Origin: Teredinibacter purpureus
GTDB lineage: Bacteria > Pseudomonadota > Gammaproteobacteria > Pseudomonadales > Cellvibrionaceae
Direction: 5' to 3'
Assembly: GCF_014217335.1 (NCBI RefSeq)
Contig: NZ_CP060092.1
Coordinates: 2,063,501 to 2,127,500, forward strand
DNA: 64,000 nt
Both the position numbers and the translations under genes were made by a program. Under the pieces are notes generated by a model that saw only the letters and a list, made by a program, of their open reading frames with translations, made no database searches and was not told where the DNA came from. Numbering within the stretch: the first letter of the stretch is position 1; each line of letters begins with the position of its first letter. Shown in pieces: positions 51,367 through 58,961 of the stretch.

Positions 51367-52869
51367 ATGAATGACGTGGCGAAGCTAGAAAAAGAAAATG
51401 AATTATTGCGAGAAGAGCTTGCAAGGCGTGATGTGCAAGTAGAATCGTTAAAGGAACAAATCCGTCTTTTTCTTCATAAAAAATTTTCCGCTTCCAGCGA
51501 AAAAATATCACCAGATCAACTCGGCCTCTTTAACGAGGCTGAATCTCTCGCCGAAGATGTATCCACTGAGGATGAATCGGTAACAACAACCGTAAAATCG
51601 CACGAGCGAGAATGCAAGCCGCGCGTCAGCATTCCTGATGAGCTCCCTAGGGAAGATATTATTCACGACCTTCCCGAAGAAGATAAAGTCTGCCCTCATG
51701 ACGGAACAGAACTTGAGGTTATCGGTAGCGATGACCTTGAGCAATTAGATATTATTCCAGCTCAAATAAAAGTCATTCGTCATCGTCGACTCAAATACGC
51801 TTGCCCTTGCTGCGAAGGCCACATAAAAACAGCCGCGCGCTCAGTGAAACTCCCGATCGAGAAGAGCATTGCAAGTCCAGGGCTTCTAGCTTACATTGCG
51901 ACGCAAAAATATTGCGATGCATTGCCACTTTATCGCCAAAGTGAGATGTTTAAGCGGATCGGCATTGAACTAGATCGTACAAACCTGGCGAATTGGATGG
52001 TTAAAGTCGGTGATCTTGTTCAGCCACTGATTGATTCATTGCAAAGTTACTTACAGCAAAAAGAATTATTACATCTGGATGAAACCACGCTGCAAGTTTT
52101 AGATGAGCCGGGAAAGAAAGCGCAAAGTAAAAGTTATCTATGGCTAATGGCAAGCTTCGGAGATCAACCGGTGCTCCTTTATCATTACTCACCTTCGCGA
52201 TCACAAGAAACACCCAATGCGTTTTTATCCAATCAAACAAAAGCCATAATGGTCGACGGTTACGATGGCTATCAGCCTGCTTGTAATAGTTATGACATAG
52301 TACGCTTAGGTTGCTGGGCGCATGCACGCCGAAAGTTTATAGAAGCCCAAAAGGCCCAACTGAAGAAAAAAACAGGAAAAGCAGACGTAGCAATAAACTA
52401 TATACAAAAACTTTATCAAATCGAATCTAGAACTAAACATGATCCCCCGGATAAGCGCTTTGAAATCAGGCAAAAGGAGGCCAAACCAACCCTGGAAAAA
52501 CTAAGAAAATGGTTGGATAAAAGTTTATTAACGGTGCCGCCGAAAACAGCTTTGGGTAAAGCTCTTGTGTATCTCGCTAATCAATGGAATAGGCTTACCA
52601 ATTACGTTGAAGACGGCTCGTACCCGATTGATAATAATGCAGCTGAGCGTTCAATACGCCCATTTACGATCGGCAGGAAAAACTGGCTCTTTGCAAAAAG
52701 TCAGGCTGGCGCACGTGCCAGTGCAAATATCTATAGTCTGGTAGAAACGGCAAAGGCGAACGGGTTGAATCCCTATGAATACTTGCGCCATGTGTTTGAA
52801 ACGGTGCCAAACCTAAGTAGTGATAACACTATGGGTTCTTTGCTACCTTGGAATGTAGTGCTGGATTAA
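51367..52869 (+). CDS. tnpC: IS66-family transposase TnpC
   Basis: 500 residues: N-terminal coiled coil (about 1-40), LZ/linker with KKFSASSEK, a zinc-binding region (CPHDGTELE; CPCCEGHIK), then the DDE core (LLHLDETTLQVL near residue 238; VDGYDGYQPACN; CWAHARRKF; NAAERSIRPFTIGRKNWLF with the Glu). Complete. Confidence 0.95.
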   Translation: MNDVAKLEKENELLREELARRDVQVESLKEQIRLFLHKKFSASSEKISPDQLGLFNEAESLAEDVSTEDESVTTTVKSHERECKPRVSIPDELPREDIIHDLPEEDKVCPHDGTELEVIGSDDLEQLDIIPAQIKVIRHRRLKYACPCCEGHIKTAARSVKLPIEKSIASPGLLAYIATQKYCDALPLYRQSEMFKRIGIELDRTNLANWMVKVGDLVQPLIDSLQSYLQQKELLHLDETTLQVLDEPGKKAQSKSYLWLMASFGDQPVLLYHYSPSRSQETPNAFLSNQTKAIMVDGYDGYQPACNSYDIVRLGCWAHARRKFIEAQKAQLKKKTGKADVAINYIQKLYQIESRTKHDPPDKRFEIRQKEAKPTLEKLRKWLDKSLLTVPPKTALGKALVYLANQWNRLTNYVEDGSYPIDNNAAERSIRPFTIGRKNWLFAKSQAGARASANIYSLVETAKANGLNPYEYLRHVFETVPNLSSDNTMGSLLPWNVVLD

Positions 52870-53545
52870 CCTGAGGTTGGTTTGGCGCTTACTGTTGATC
52901 GCGTGAACCATGAACGGTATCAATTTCGAAATGACCGATTCGGCTCTTATTTTCTGCCCCTAGAGGTCGCTCAGAGATATGGGCCTTATTGGCTAAAACG
53001 CCTCTAGAGTCAGGGCTTCTATATCTTTTTCGGCGTTTCTTGCTTGATTGACGTAAGTGCTTATAGAGATCCCCTGAATAAAACATGTTGTACCAAATAT
53101 AGCGATAAATGGTCGAATGGCTGATTGATAATATATTGCACTTCTTAAGCCACAAGGAAACTTGTTCTGGGCTCCAATCGAGGCGTATTAAGGCGATGAC
53201 CATCTGAAGCTCGGTATCATTGAATTGCCATTTACGACGAGATTCCCTCCGTATTCGAGAGGTACGTTTTACTGCTCGCGCTGCGCAGTATTTACCGTCT
53301 GGGCGACGATTTCGTTTTAACTCTCTGGAGATCGTGCAAGGATCGCGGCCTAAGGCCCGTGCAATATAGGCTTGAGATTTACGTTGCTTTAAATAGGCCG
53401 CTATAGTATATCTTTCATCAGTGGTGAGCTGGTGGTACATCATGAGGTTCCTCTTCTTGCCGGTCGAGAAAAACCATGAGTATCCCAGTTCACCCTATAT
53501 AAAGGAAGATGCAGGCGTGTTGCACTTACTTTGCGAATTCGGCAA

Positions 53546-53664
53546 ATGTAACAAATCGCTGCACTCGGACGCATATTGCTACGCTCGTTTTTATGTATGT
53601 CGCGGTGCTCCATTTTACATAAAAACGCTCTCCGCAATATGCGCCGGTGAGCTCGGCGTTAGGG
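53546..53664 (+). repeat. attC, cassette 73
   Basis: 119 bp; ATGTAAC ... GTTAGGG; same body as 42124-42242. Separated from its gene (49807-50172) by the IS30/IS66 nest. Confidence 0.9.
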
Positions 53665-53670
53665 CTCCCA

Positions 53671-54123
53671 ATGCTTGAAGATCTCAATAAATTCTCAAAG
53701 AAAATAGCAGCTCAAGTATTTGATAAGTTTCCTCAATGGGAAAGTCTTGCGGGCATCAGAGAAGATGATGGTGAAAAAGTTTTACCAATTAAGGTTACTC
53801 CGCCTACCGGAGATACGGAGTGCCCTTTAAGCATTGATACTATCCAAGATGAGGTAACGGTAGCATTTGATGCATATCACGCGCATTTCTGGGACTTCGA
53901 AAACCCGGAAGGAGGCGATGCATTGTCCTTCATTAATTTACTATTGTCGGATGAGTATGCAGTCGTAAGCTATTGGCGTGATGACAGATGGTGTGGCTCT
54001 ACGCTTTTACATGAAAGTGAATTTCCATCCGAAAATACGGAGTACCCTTACGCCAATGCTATAAAAATTAGGTCTTGGTCAGGGAGTCACAATAATGACA
54101 TTCGGTGTACCCCTAAAGATTAA
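53671..54123 (+). CDS. Cytoplasmic protein, possibly immunity-like (copy 2)
   Basis: Second copy of 32945-33397, with the shared leader GTTAGGGCTCCC. A T to C change replaces Leu by Pro in VLLIK/VLPIK near residue 38. Confidence 0.6.
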   Translation: MLEDLNKFSKKIAAQVFDKFPQWESLAGIREDDGEKVLPIKVTPPTGDTECPLSIDTIQDEVTVAFDAYHAHFWDFENPEGGDALSFINLLLSDEYAVVSYWRDDRWCGSTLLHESEFPSENTEYPYANAIKIRSWSGSHNNDIRCTPKD

Positions 54124-54125
54124 GG

Positions 54126-54257
54126 CCCTAACAAGGCCAGTCAGCCTCGCCCACGTTGTGGGCTGGACAGCTTACACTCCGCACCTTTTGTGTTCGCTTC
54201 GCTCATTGTTTCACAAAAGGTGCTCCATGTAAGCTGCCGCTGCTGGCGGCGTTATAC
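54126..54257 (+). repeat. attC, cassette 74
   Basis: 132 bp; CCCTAAC ... GTTATAC; copy of 33400-33531. Confidence 0.9.
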
Positions 54258-54271
54258 ACCAAGGAGTCCGA

Positions 54272-54739
54272 GTGAAAGTTAAGTTGATCTTTATCATGCT
54301 AATAGCACTGTCAGGATGTGATCAGGCCCCTTTATCAGTACGAACTTTTGCAAATGGAAATTTTGAAAATGGTGTCGTAGTGGCTGAAATGGAGTATCTA
54401 CTACGAGAAGGAAAATACTGTAGCTATATTTTAGTTGGTGATAGAGAGAAAGATTCCAAAGCATCTATTGATAAATATCAAGGAAAAATCTCACTGAAGT
54501 ACCAAGTTGAAATTCCAGATATGGAACTTGTAGAAGAAATTGATCTTGGTGAGTTTCGCCAAAAAGATTATGGGTTCTTATATGAAGGCGGTTTTTCATC
54601 TCACCAATTTACGCTAAATGTAGATAATATTCCTAGCTATAGAGCGAACGTAAAAACAACTTTAACTGTTCATGGAGAAAAAGAGTTACTTGAATCTGGT
54701 GAGTTCGGAATTCATTTCTCTGAGTGGCAGTGTAAATAG
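54272..54739 (+). CDS. Lipoprotein, unknown (GTG start)
   Basis: 155 residues from GTG 54272 after AAGGAG; signal KVKLIFIMLIALSGC, lipid cysteine 16. Beta-rich mature part. Not recognised. Its 3' side meets the atypical attC-like hairpin and the IS91 element. Confidence 0.7.
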   Translation: MKVKLIFIMLIALSGCDQAPLSVRTFANGNFENGVVVAEMEYLLREGKYCSYILVGDREKDSKASIDKYQGKISLKYQVEIPDMELVEEIDLGEFRQKDYGFLYEGGFSSHQFTLNVDNIPSYRANVKTTLTVHGEKELLESGEFGIHFSEWQCK

Positions 54740-54740
54740 T

Positions 54741-54793
54741 GTATAACAAATAAGGATATGTCGCGCTTGCCGCGACATATCTCATTGTTGAAC
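54741..54793 (+). repeat. Atypical attC-like hairpin or IS91 end
   Basis: 53 bp; GTATAAC ... GTTGAAC match attC cores in spacing and type, around the perfect stem GATATGTCGCG / CGCGACATATC. It lacks the GCGTTA ending of every other site here. It may instead be the oriIS-side terminus of the IS91-family element. Confidence 0.5.
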
Positions 54794-54848
54794 AAGCCCG
54801 TGGTCGAGCTCTTTATTAGTAAATAAGTCGATAGGAGGTGTTTGTAAT

Positions 54849-54876
54849 AGTGCCGGTTTTTGTCGGCACTATTTTT
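54849..54876 (+). terminator. Rho-independent terminator candidate
   Basis: AGTGCCG / CGGCACT stem with an eight-base loop, followed by ATTTTTG on the plus strand. It would stop cassette-array transcription reading into the IS91 element. Confidence 0.55.
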
Positions 54877-54979
54877 GTTGGGCGAACAGAGTCCTCACCC
54901 AGTAGGTGATTAAAAATCACTGCGTCATCGTGTTGTGGTTCTCCTATTTAAATGGCTTTTTTGTTACTTTATTCGTGCG

Positions 54980-56062
54980 CTAGCTTGGGGATGGTTTAAG
55001 CCAGTGCCTACCTATTACATTCATTATTGAATGACACTTGGGGCACATCATTCGCTTTTTCATTTGAGGCTCTTTCTGTGTGGTGTTCTCAATATCCACT
55101 TTTAGTATCCACTGAACAATGCGCAATATACGCTTGGCGTTTCCATGTAAGAAACCGTAGTCGCGCGCTCGCCTAAACCCTTTGGGTAATACGTGTTGAA
55201 GCAAAAGATACAAAAAATCTTCGCCCAGTAGCGTGCGGGTTTTTCTTATCTTTGTTTTGCTATCGATGTATTGAAACGTAATGTGGGTGCCGTCGTCGGC
55301 AACGATATTGGTGTTGGCGATTACTCCGCGGTATAAGTACCGCGATAAGTATTGCAGCGCCTCTTTACCTCGTCCGACCTTAGTGCACTGAACAATCCAT
55401 TTCTTAGGTGATTTATGAGGTGGTAGCCCCGCATCATTGAGTGCCTTTAAAAAGACTCCTCGGAATACCTTGGCGAGGGCTCGGCCGTTAAATAGGTATT
55501 TGCCTTTTAGCTTGCGCCATTCCTTTCGGCGGCGGTGCAGGCCACCACCAGGAATGACAATATGAACGTGAGGGTGGTAGTCGAGGCGTCGTGAGTGAGT
55601 ATGCAATACTGCGCACATGCCCAGTTCTGCCTCAAAGCCTCGCTTATTTAGCCCGAATGTCTTTAGAGTCTTCGTCGCCGATTCGAGTAAAAGCCTGTAT
55701 ACCGTTTTACGATGGGCTTTTGATAGGGCTCTTAACTCGCTTGGCAACGTAAAGGTCGCCATGTAGTAATCTACGGGCAGCTGTTTTTGTAATTGCCGTT
55801 CAAGCCAGTCTTGAGTGCTGCCATATTGGCATTGATTACAGGCCCTATGCCCGCATGATTGCGGAATGTTTTGGCTGTAGGGGCAAGAAGAACAGGTTGT
55901 GCCTAGTTCGCCATACTGCCCTTTACGACAACCGGTTATGGCGTTCAAGGCCGACCATTGATCTTTGTTAATCTTGGATCTATAGCGAGACTCAAAACGG
56001 GTTCGATACTTTTCAGTGATAGCTTGTAGGGTGTGCGCTGGCGTACTCATGCTTGGCCCCAC
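54980..56062 (-). CDS. IS91-family rolling-circle transposase
   Basis: 360 residues (Y1 HUH-type). N-terminal zinc finger (CSSCPYSQ ... CGHRACNQCQYG, about 56-82); the HUH-like motif DYHPHVHIVIPGGG near residue 160; the catalytic-Tyr segment YLSRYLYRGVI near residue 240. Its start overlaps the end of the recombinase gene by 16 nt, so the two are coupled. Confidence 0.92.
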   Translation of the reverse strand: MGPSMSTPAHTLQAITEKYRTRFESRYRSKINKDQWSALNAITGCRKGQYGELGTTCSSCPYSQNIPQSCGHRACNQCQYGSTQDWLERQLQKQLPVDYYMATFTLPSELRALSKAHRKTVYRLLLESATKTLKTFGLNKRGFEAELGMCAVLHTHSRRLDYHPHVHIVIPGGGLHRRRKEWRKLKGKYLFNGRALAKVFRGVFLKALNDAGLPPHKSPKKWIVQCTKVGRGKEALQYLSRYLYRGVIANTNIVADDGTHITFQYIDSKTKIRKTRTLLGEDFLYLLLQHVLPKGFRRARDYGFLHGNAKRILRIVQWILKVDIENTTQKEPQMKKRMMCPKCHSIMNVIGRHWLKPSPS

Positions 56063-56949
56063 AAAATACGCAGCTTGTTCATGAGTGCGTTGATGCGTTT
56101 GCCCGCATTAACGTCTGTGTGATTGGATAGCTGTGTATACAAGGCTGTAGTCTTTGGGCATTCGTGCCCCATTTCATGCTGAATAGAGCGTAGGCCTACA
56201 CCGGCTTCTGTCAATAGCGTACCGTAGCAGTGCCGCAAGCTATGAATGGTGATCGCTTTACTAATACCTACGTCTTTTACAATGGCCTTAAAAGACTTCT
56301 GAAGACCGCCTCGGTCCATGGCGGCTGTTGCTGTATGCCGCTCCTGAGCGTCGCGTCCACGCGGAAATAGGAACCTAGGGTGGCGGTGTGTTGCCCAGTA
56401 AGCGCGTAAGGTCTGTAGTGTTGACTGCGGCAAGGTGACGTAGCGATCTTTCTTACCTTTAGCGCATCGAACGTGAATCTTCATACGCTCACTATCAATA
56501 TCGCCAACCTGAAGGTTCAGGGCTTCAGCAAGACGAAGCCCCATACTAAACGAAGTAAAGATAAAGGCCTGAAAGCGTAACTCCCGGGTACCATTCAGTA
56601 GGCGTTCGAGTTCTTTTAGCGTTAACACATCGGGAAGGGTTTTGACTTTAGGTGGCCGAACAATCTCGACCCAGTTCCACTCTTTTTTGAGTACGTACTT
56701 ATAGAAGAATTGGAGGCCATTGCGATCGACTTTGACGGTAGACCATGAGTGGGTGCGAACAAGGGATTCGAAATAGGCTTCGAAGTGTTCTTGGGTAAGG
56801 GTATCAGGCGGGCAGTCGAAAAACGCTGTAATACGCCTAAGGGCGCGAGAATAAACATCGATAGTTGTATCGGCTTTGCCTTGCCGTTTCAATGCGCTAA
56901 CATGCTTGCGGTACAGTGAATCGAATCGTTTTTGCTGTGTTTTGTTCAT
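56047..56949 (-). CDS. Tyrosine recombinase of the IS91-type element
   Basis: 300 residues, XerC/D-like layout: SAM-like N-terminal domain and catalytic domain with GLRLAEAL (Arg), IHSLRHCYGT (His-x-x-Arg), MGHECPKTT (His) and ALYTQ (Tyr). It lacks the insert that marks integron integrases between the second and third catalytic patches, and it is paired with an IS91 transposase, so it is not called IntI. An inverted repeat (ATTCCTCTC / GAGAGGAAT) flanks the start region at 56953-56994 and could be an operator. Confidence 0.9.
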   Translation of the reverse strand: MNKTQQKRFDSLYRKHVSALKRQGKADTTIDVYSRALRRITAFFDCPPDTLTQEHFEAYFESLVRTHSWSTVKVDRNGLQFFYKYVLKKEWNWVEIVRPPKVKTLPDVLTLKELERLLNGTRELRFQAFIFTSFSMGLRLAEALNLQVGDIDSERMKIHVRCAKGKKDRYVTLPQSTLQTLRAYWATHRHPRFLFPRGRDAQERHTATAAMDRGGLQKSFKAIVKDVGISKAITIHSLRHCYGTLLTEAGVGLRSIQHEMGHECPKTTALYTQLSNHTDVNAGKRINALMNKLRILWGQA

Positions 56950-57036
56950 TAGATATTCCTCTCGTTAACGAGCGGGCTTGCTCGGAGAGGAATTATCTAA
57001 TACATAAGGATTTTAACTTTGCCGCGTAGCGGCTTC

Positions 57037-57153
57037 GTTCAACAAGCGCTTCCAGTCTGACGCCAAAACCTCCGCGTTTTTGTGTTACTCGCTGCGCTCA
57101 AATATTAACACAAAAACACTCCGGCTTTGGCGCAGCTGAAGCGGGCGTTATGC
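57037..57153 (+). repeat. attC right of the IS91 element, cassette 75
   Basis: 117 bp; GTTCAAC ... GTTATGC; arms CGCTTCCAGTCTGACGCC and GGCGCAGCTGAAGCGGG. Confidence 0.88.
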
Positions 57154-57182
57154 ATGCCCTCCATTGAATATTGAGTTAAACC

Positions 57183-58121
57183 ATGACTTTAGTAATTGCT
57201 GGTCACAATCTAGAAAAAAAATACTCTTATGCTTCTGCATGGACGAATGATAAGGCGAAACTCAATCAATCCGGTCTATTTGTCGCAACTGATTCGGCCA
57301 TAACTAAACCGCTATCCCATGGTTATAAAACATTATTGGGCGGCTTCAAAAAAACGTACTCAATTCCTATAAAGATCTTTGAGCCGCATTTTTTGGGGGA
57401 GTATTTCCATAGCTATATTAACCCTTGTTATGAAGGGTTATGTTTTATCGCTATTGCAGGGAGCACCTTAACTGCACAACATGTCATGAACAGCATTAAT
57501 GAACACCTTGGCAATCTTCGGGTAACGCATGTTAGAGATCGATTTGGTTTGGGAAAGTACACTGTAATTAGGCATTGCCAAAAGAACCCCATAGAGGAAA
57601 GAGCTGGAATTGATCAATGGGACGAGGATATGTTTCTGTCTTCCGATATTGAGCCCATAATCACCGCTGACGTAATTATAAACAATATTGAATACTCAAT
57701 CCTTGAGTCTTTGACCTCCGCTAAGCGCTATCAATTAGATCAAGATGATTTTAACTCTATGTATACAGAGTTTGCAGCGGGTGCTTACTGTCCGGTTTCA
57801 AAAATACATAAACTATACACGTTCCGAATGAAGCAGGAGTTAAACAACGAGGGAATATACGAAATTGGTCTAGTAAAAGAAGAAATACCGTGGAATAAAG
57901 TCGCAGTGTTAGGAATGAGAAGCACCTTTGAGCAACGAGCTCAAGAAGTTATAAATGAGTGCATTACAAATAATGAGCCTCCAGCTGAACATTTATTCAA
58001 TTTTTTAAATGAAGCAATCGACGAAGTAATGGACAGTGGTAATGGTGAAATTGGTAGGCCAAGTGTGCTTAAACTATTCAATCAAAATGAATTTAAGAAG
58101 GTAAAGTTTACCAAAGCATAA
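57183..58121 (+). CDS. Ntn-hydrolase/proteasome-like protein, tentative
   Basis: 312 residues, cytoplasmic. The start MTLVIAGHN, the stretch GLFVATDSAIT near residue 31-41 and LCFIAIAGSTLTAQHVMNSI near residue 86 follow the order of strands in proteasome-beta/HslV-like Ntn hydrolases (T-x-hydrophobic start; ADS; G..A). Catalytic use of an N-terminal Thr2 would need removal of Met. Uncertain; the C-terminal half is not recognised. ATG is 29 nt after the attC. Confidence 0.5.
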   Translation: MTLVIAGHNLEKKYSYASAWTNDKAKLNQSGLFVATDSAITKPLSHGYKTLLGGFKKTYSIPIKIFEPHFLGEYFHSYINPCYEGLCFIAIAGSTLTAQHVMNSINEHLGNLRVTHVRDRFGLGKYTVIRHCQKNPIEERAGIDQWDEDMFLSSDIEPIITADVIINNIEYSILESLTSAKRYQLDQDDFNSMYTEFAAGAYCPVSKIHKLYTFRMKQELNNEGIYEIGLVKEEIPWNKVAVLGMRSTFEQRAQEVINECITNNEPPAEHLFNFLNEAIDEVMDSGNGEIGRPSVLKLFNQNEFKKVKFTKA

Positions 58122-58122
58122 T

Positions 58123-58252
58123 GCATAACAAAGCCATCATGCACCGCCAGCAAGCTGGCTGGACAAACTTTTCGTCGCTTGTTTAGCGCTTTAACGCTAC
58201 GCTAGCGCAAAACAATCAACAAAAATTTTGCCGCATATGGCAGGCGTTAGGG
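58123..58252 (+). repeat. attC, cassette 76
   Basis: 130 bp; GCATAAC ... GTTAGGG. Confidence 0.88.
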
Positions 58253-58268
58253 CCACGAAGGAGAGTCT

Positions 58269-58892
58269 ATGAGTTTCACGGAAGTAGTAGAAATTGGCGG
58301 GGCAGTATTAGTATCAATAGGTGGTGCCGGTGCTATTTTGATGGGCCTTTCTTCCTGGCTTGGTAAGGTTTGGGCCTCAAAAATATTAGAAGAAGATAAG
58401 AATAAATACCAAATCGCATTGGAACAGCTTAAGTCTCAATATCAACTCGATGTAGAAAAAAACAAGTCAGTATTCCTACGCTACTCAGAATCACAATTCA
58501 ACTTATACAATAGTGTTTGGGTTGCGCTATGCGATCTAGAAAAATCAGCAGATCAATTGTGGGCAGCTGCTACAAGAGCATATGTCAGGAACTTTGCTAA
58601 ATCATTGAGTGACGCAAAATATGAAGTTAGAAAAGGCGCTCTGATAATAGAAGAGCTGCACTACAATAGACTCATTGAACTATTTACTGAGTTTGAACAA
58701 TTCGAATTTGGAAAATCTAAGCTTCTACAGCTTAGAAGAGAGCGTGAACGATTAGACAATCTCAGTGAAGATGAAATTCGATGGGTAATTGACCAAAATG
58801 GTCAAATTCGTCAAAGATTTAAAGTGCTCTTATCCGAAGTAAAAAACCAGTTCAGTGCTCAACTTCGTGGGGATTATTTAAATCAGCCCTAA
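58269..58892 (+). CDS. Membrane-anchored helical protein, unknown
   Basis: 207 residues; N-terminal Gly-rich membrane helix (about 9-28), then an amphipathic coiled coil (about 38-75) and further helices with many charges (RRERERLDNLSEDEIRW). ATG follows AAGGAGAG. Not recognised; anchor-plus-coiled-coil layout recalls structural or scaffold proteins. Confidence 0.62.
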   Translation: MSFTEVVEIGGAVLVSIGGAGAILMGLSSWLGKVWASKILEEDKNKYQIALEQLKSQYQLDVEKNKSVFLRYSESQFNLYNSVWVALCDLEKSADQLWAAATRAYVRNFAKSLSDAKYEVRKGALIIEELHYNRLIELFTEFEQFEFGKSKLLQLRRERERLDNLSEDEIRWVIDQNGQIRQRFKVLLSEVKNQFSAQLRGDYLNQP

Positions 58893-58961
58893 CAAAAACA
58901 TCAACTACGCGCCTACGGCGCCGGACGCTCGTACCTCGCGCCGGTTATGTTGGCGTTAGAG
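58887..58961 (+). repeat. attC, cassette 77
   Basis: 75 bp; CCCTAAC ... GTTAGAG; its right core touches the group II intron. Confidence 0.86.

Larger units (their letters stand above)
50615..52892 (+). mobile_element. IS66-family insertion sequence nested in IS30
   Basis: 2278 bp; terminal inverted repeats GTAAGCGCCAAACCAACC at both ends; 8-bp target duplication TGTTGATC (50607-50614 and 52893-52900), as is typical of IS66. Confidence 0.95.
50210..53443 (-). pseudogene. IS30-family transposase, interrupted
   Basis: N-terminal part 53443 to about 52893 (to FEIDTVHGSRD) and C-terminal part about 50614 to 50210 (from QHSIVTLVDRKSKYT). The IS66 insertion sits between the first and second catalytic Asp. 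Otherwise almost identical to the copy at 37109. Confidence 0.93.
50177..53543 (-). mobile_element. IS30-family insertion sequence, copy 2, split by IS66
   Basis: 1081 bp of IS30 sequence after removal of the nested IS66 and one 8-bp repeat. AAATG flanks both ends (50172-50176 and 53544-53548). The right end is again 6 nt before the AAC of the attC core. Confidence 0.9.
54794..57036 (-). mobile_element. IS91-family element with tyrosine recombinase (ends approximate)
   Basis: Contains an IS91-type transposase and an upstream tyrosine recombinase on the minus strand. GAAC at 54790-54793 and GTTC at 57037-57040 are the target tetranucleotide (on either strand) used by IS91 elements. No terminal inverted repeats, as expected. 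A small hairpin GCCGC/GCGGC (57021-57033) abuts the right limit. It lies inside or directly before an attC. Confidence 0.75.

Noticed and set aside
56047..56949. The tyrosine recombinase as the integron integrase
   Set aside because: It lacks the extra integron-integrase segment, overlaps an IS91 transposase gene and is embedded in the array, not beside an attI.
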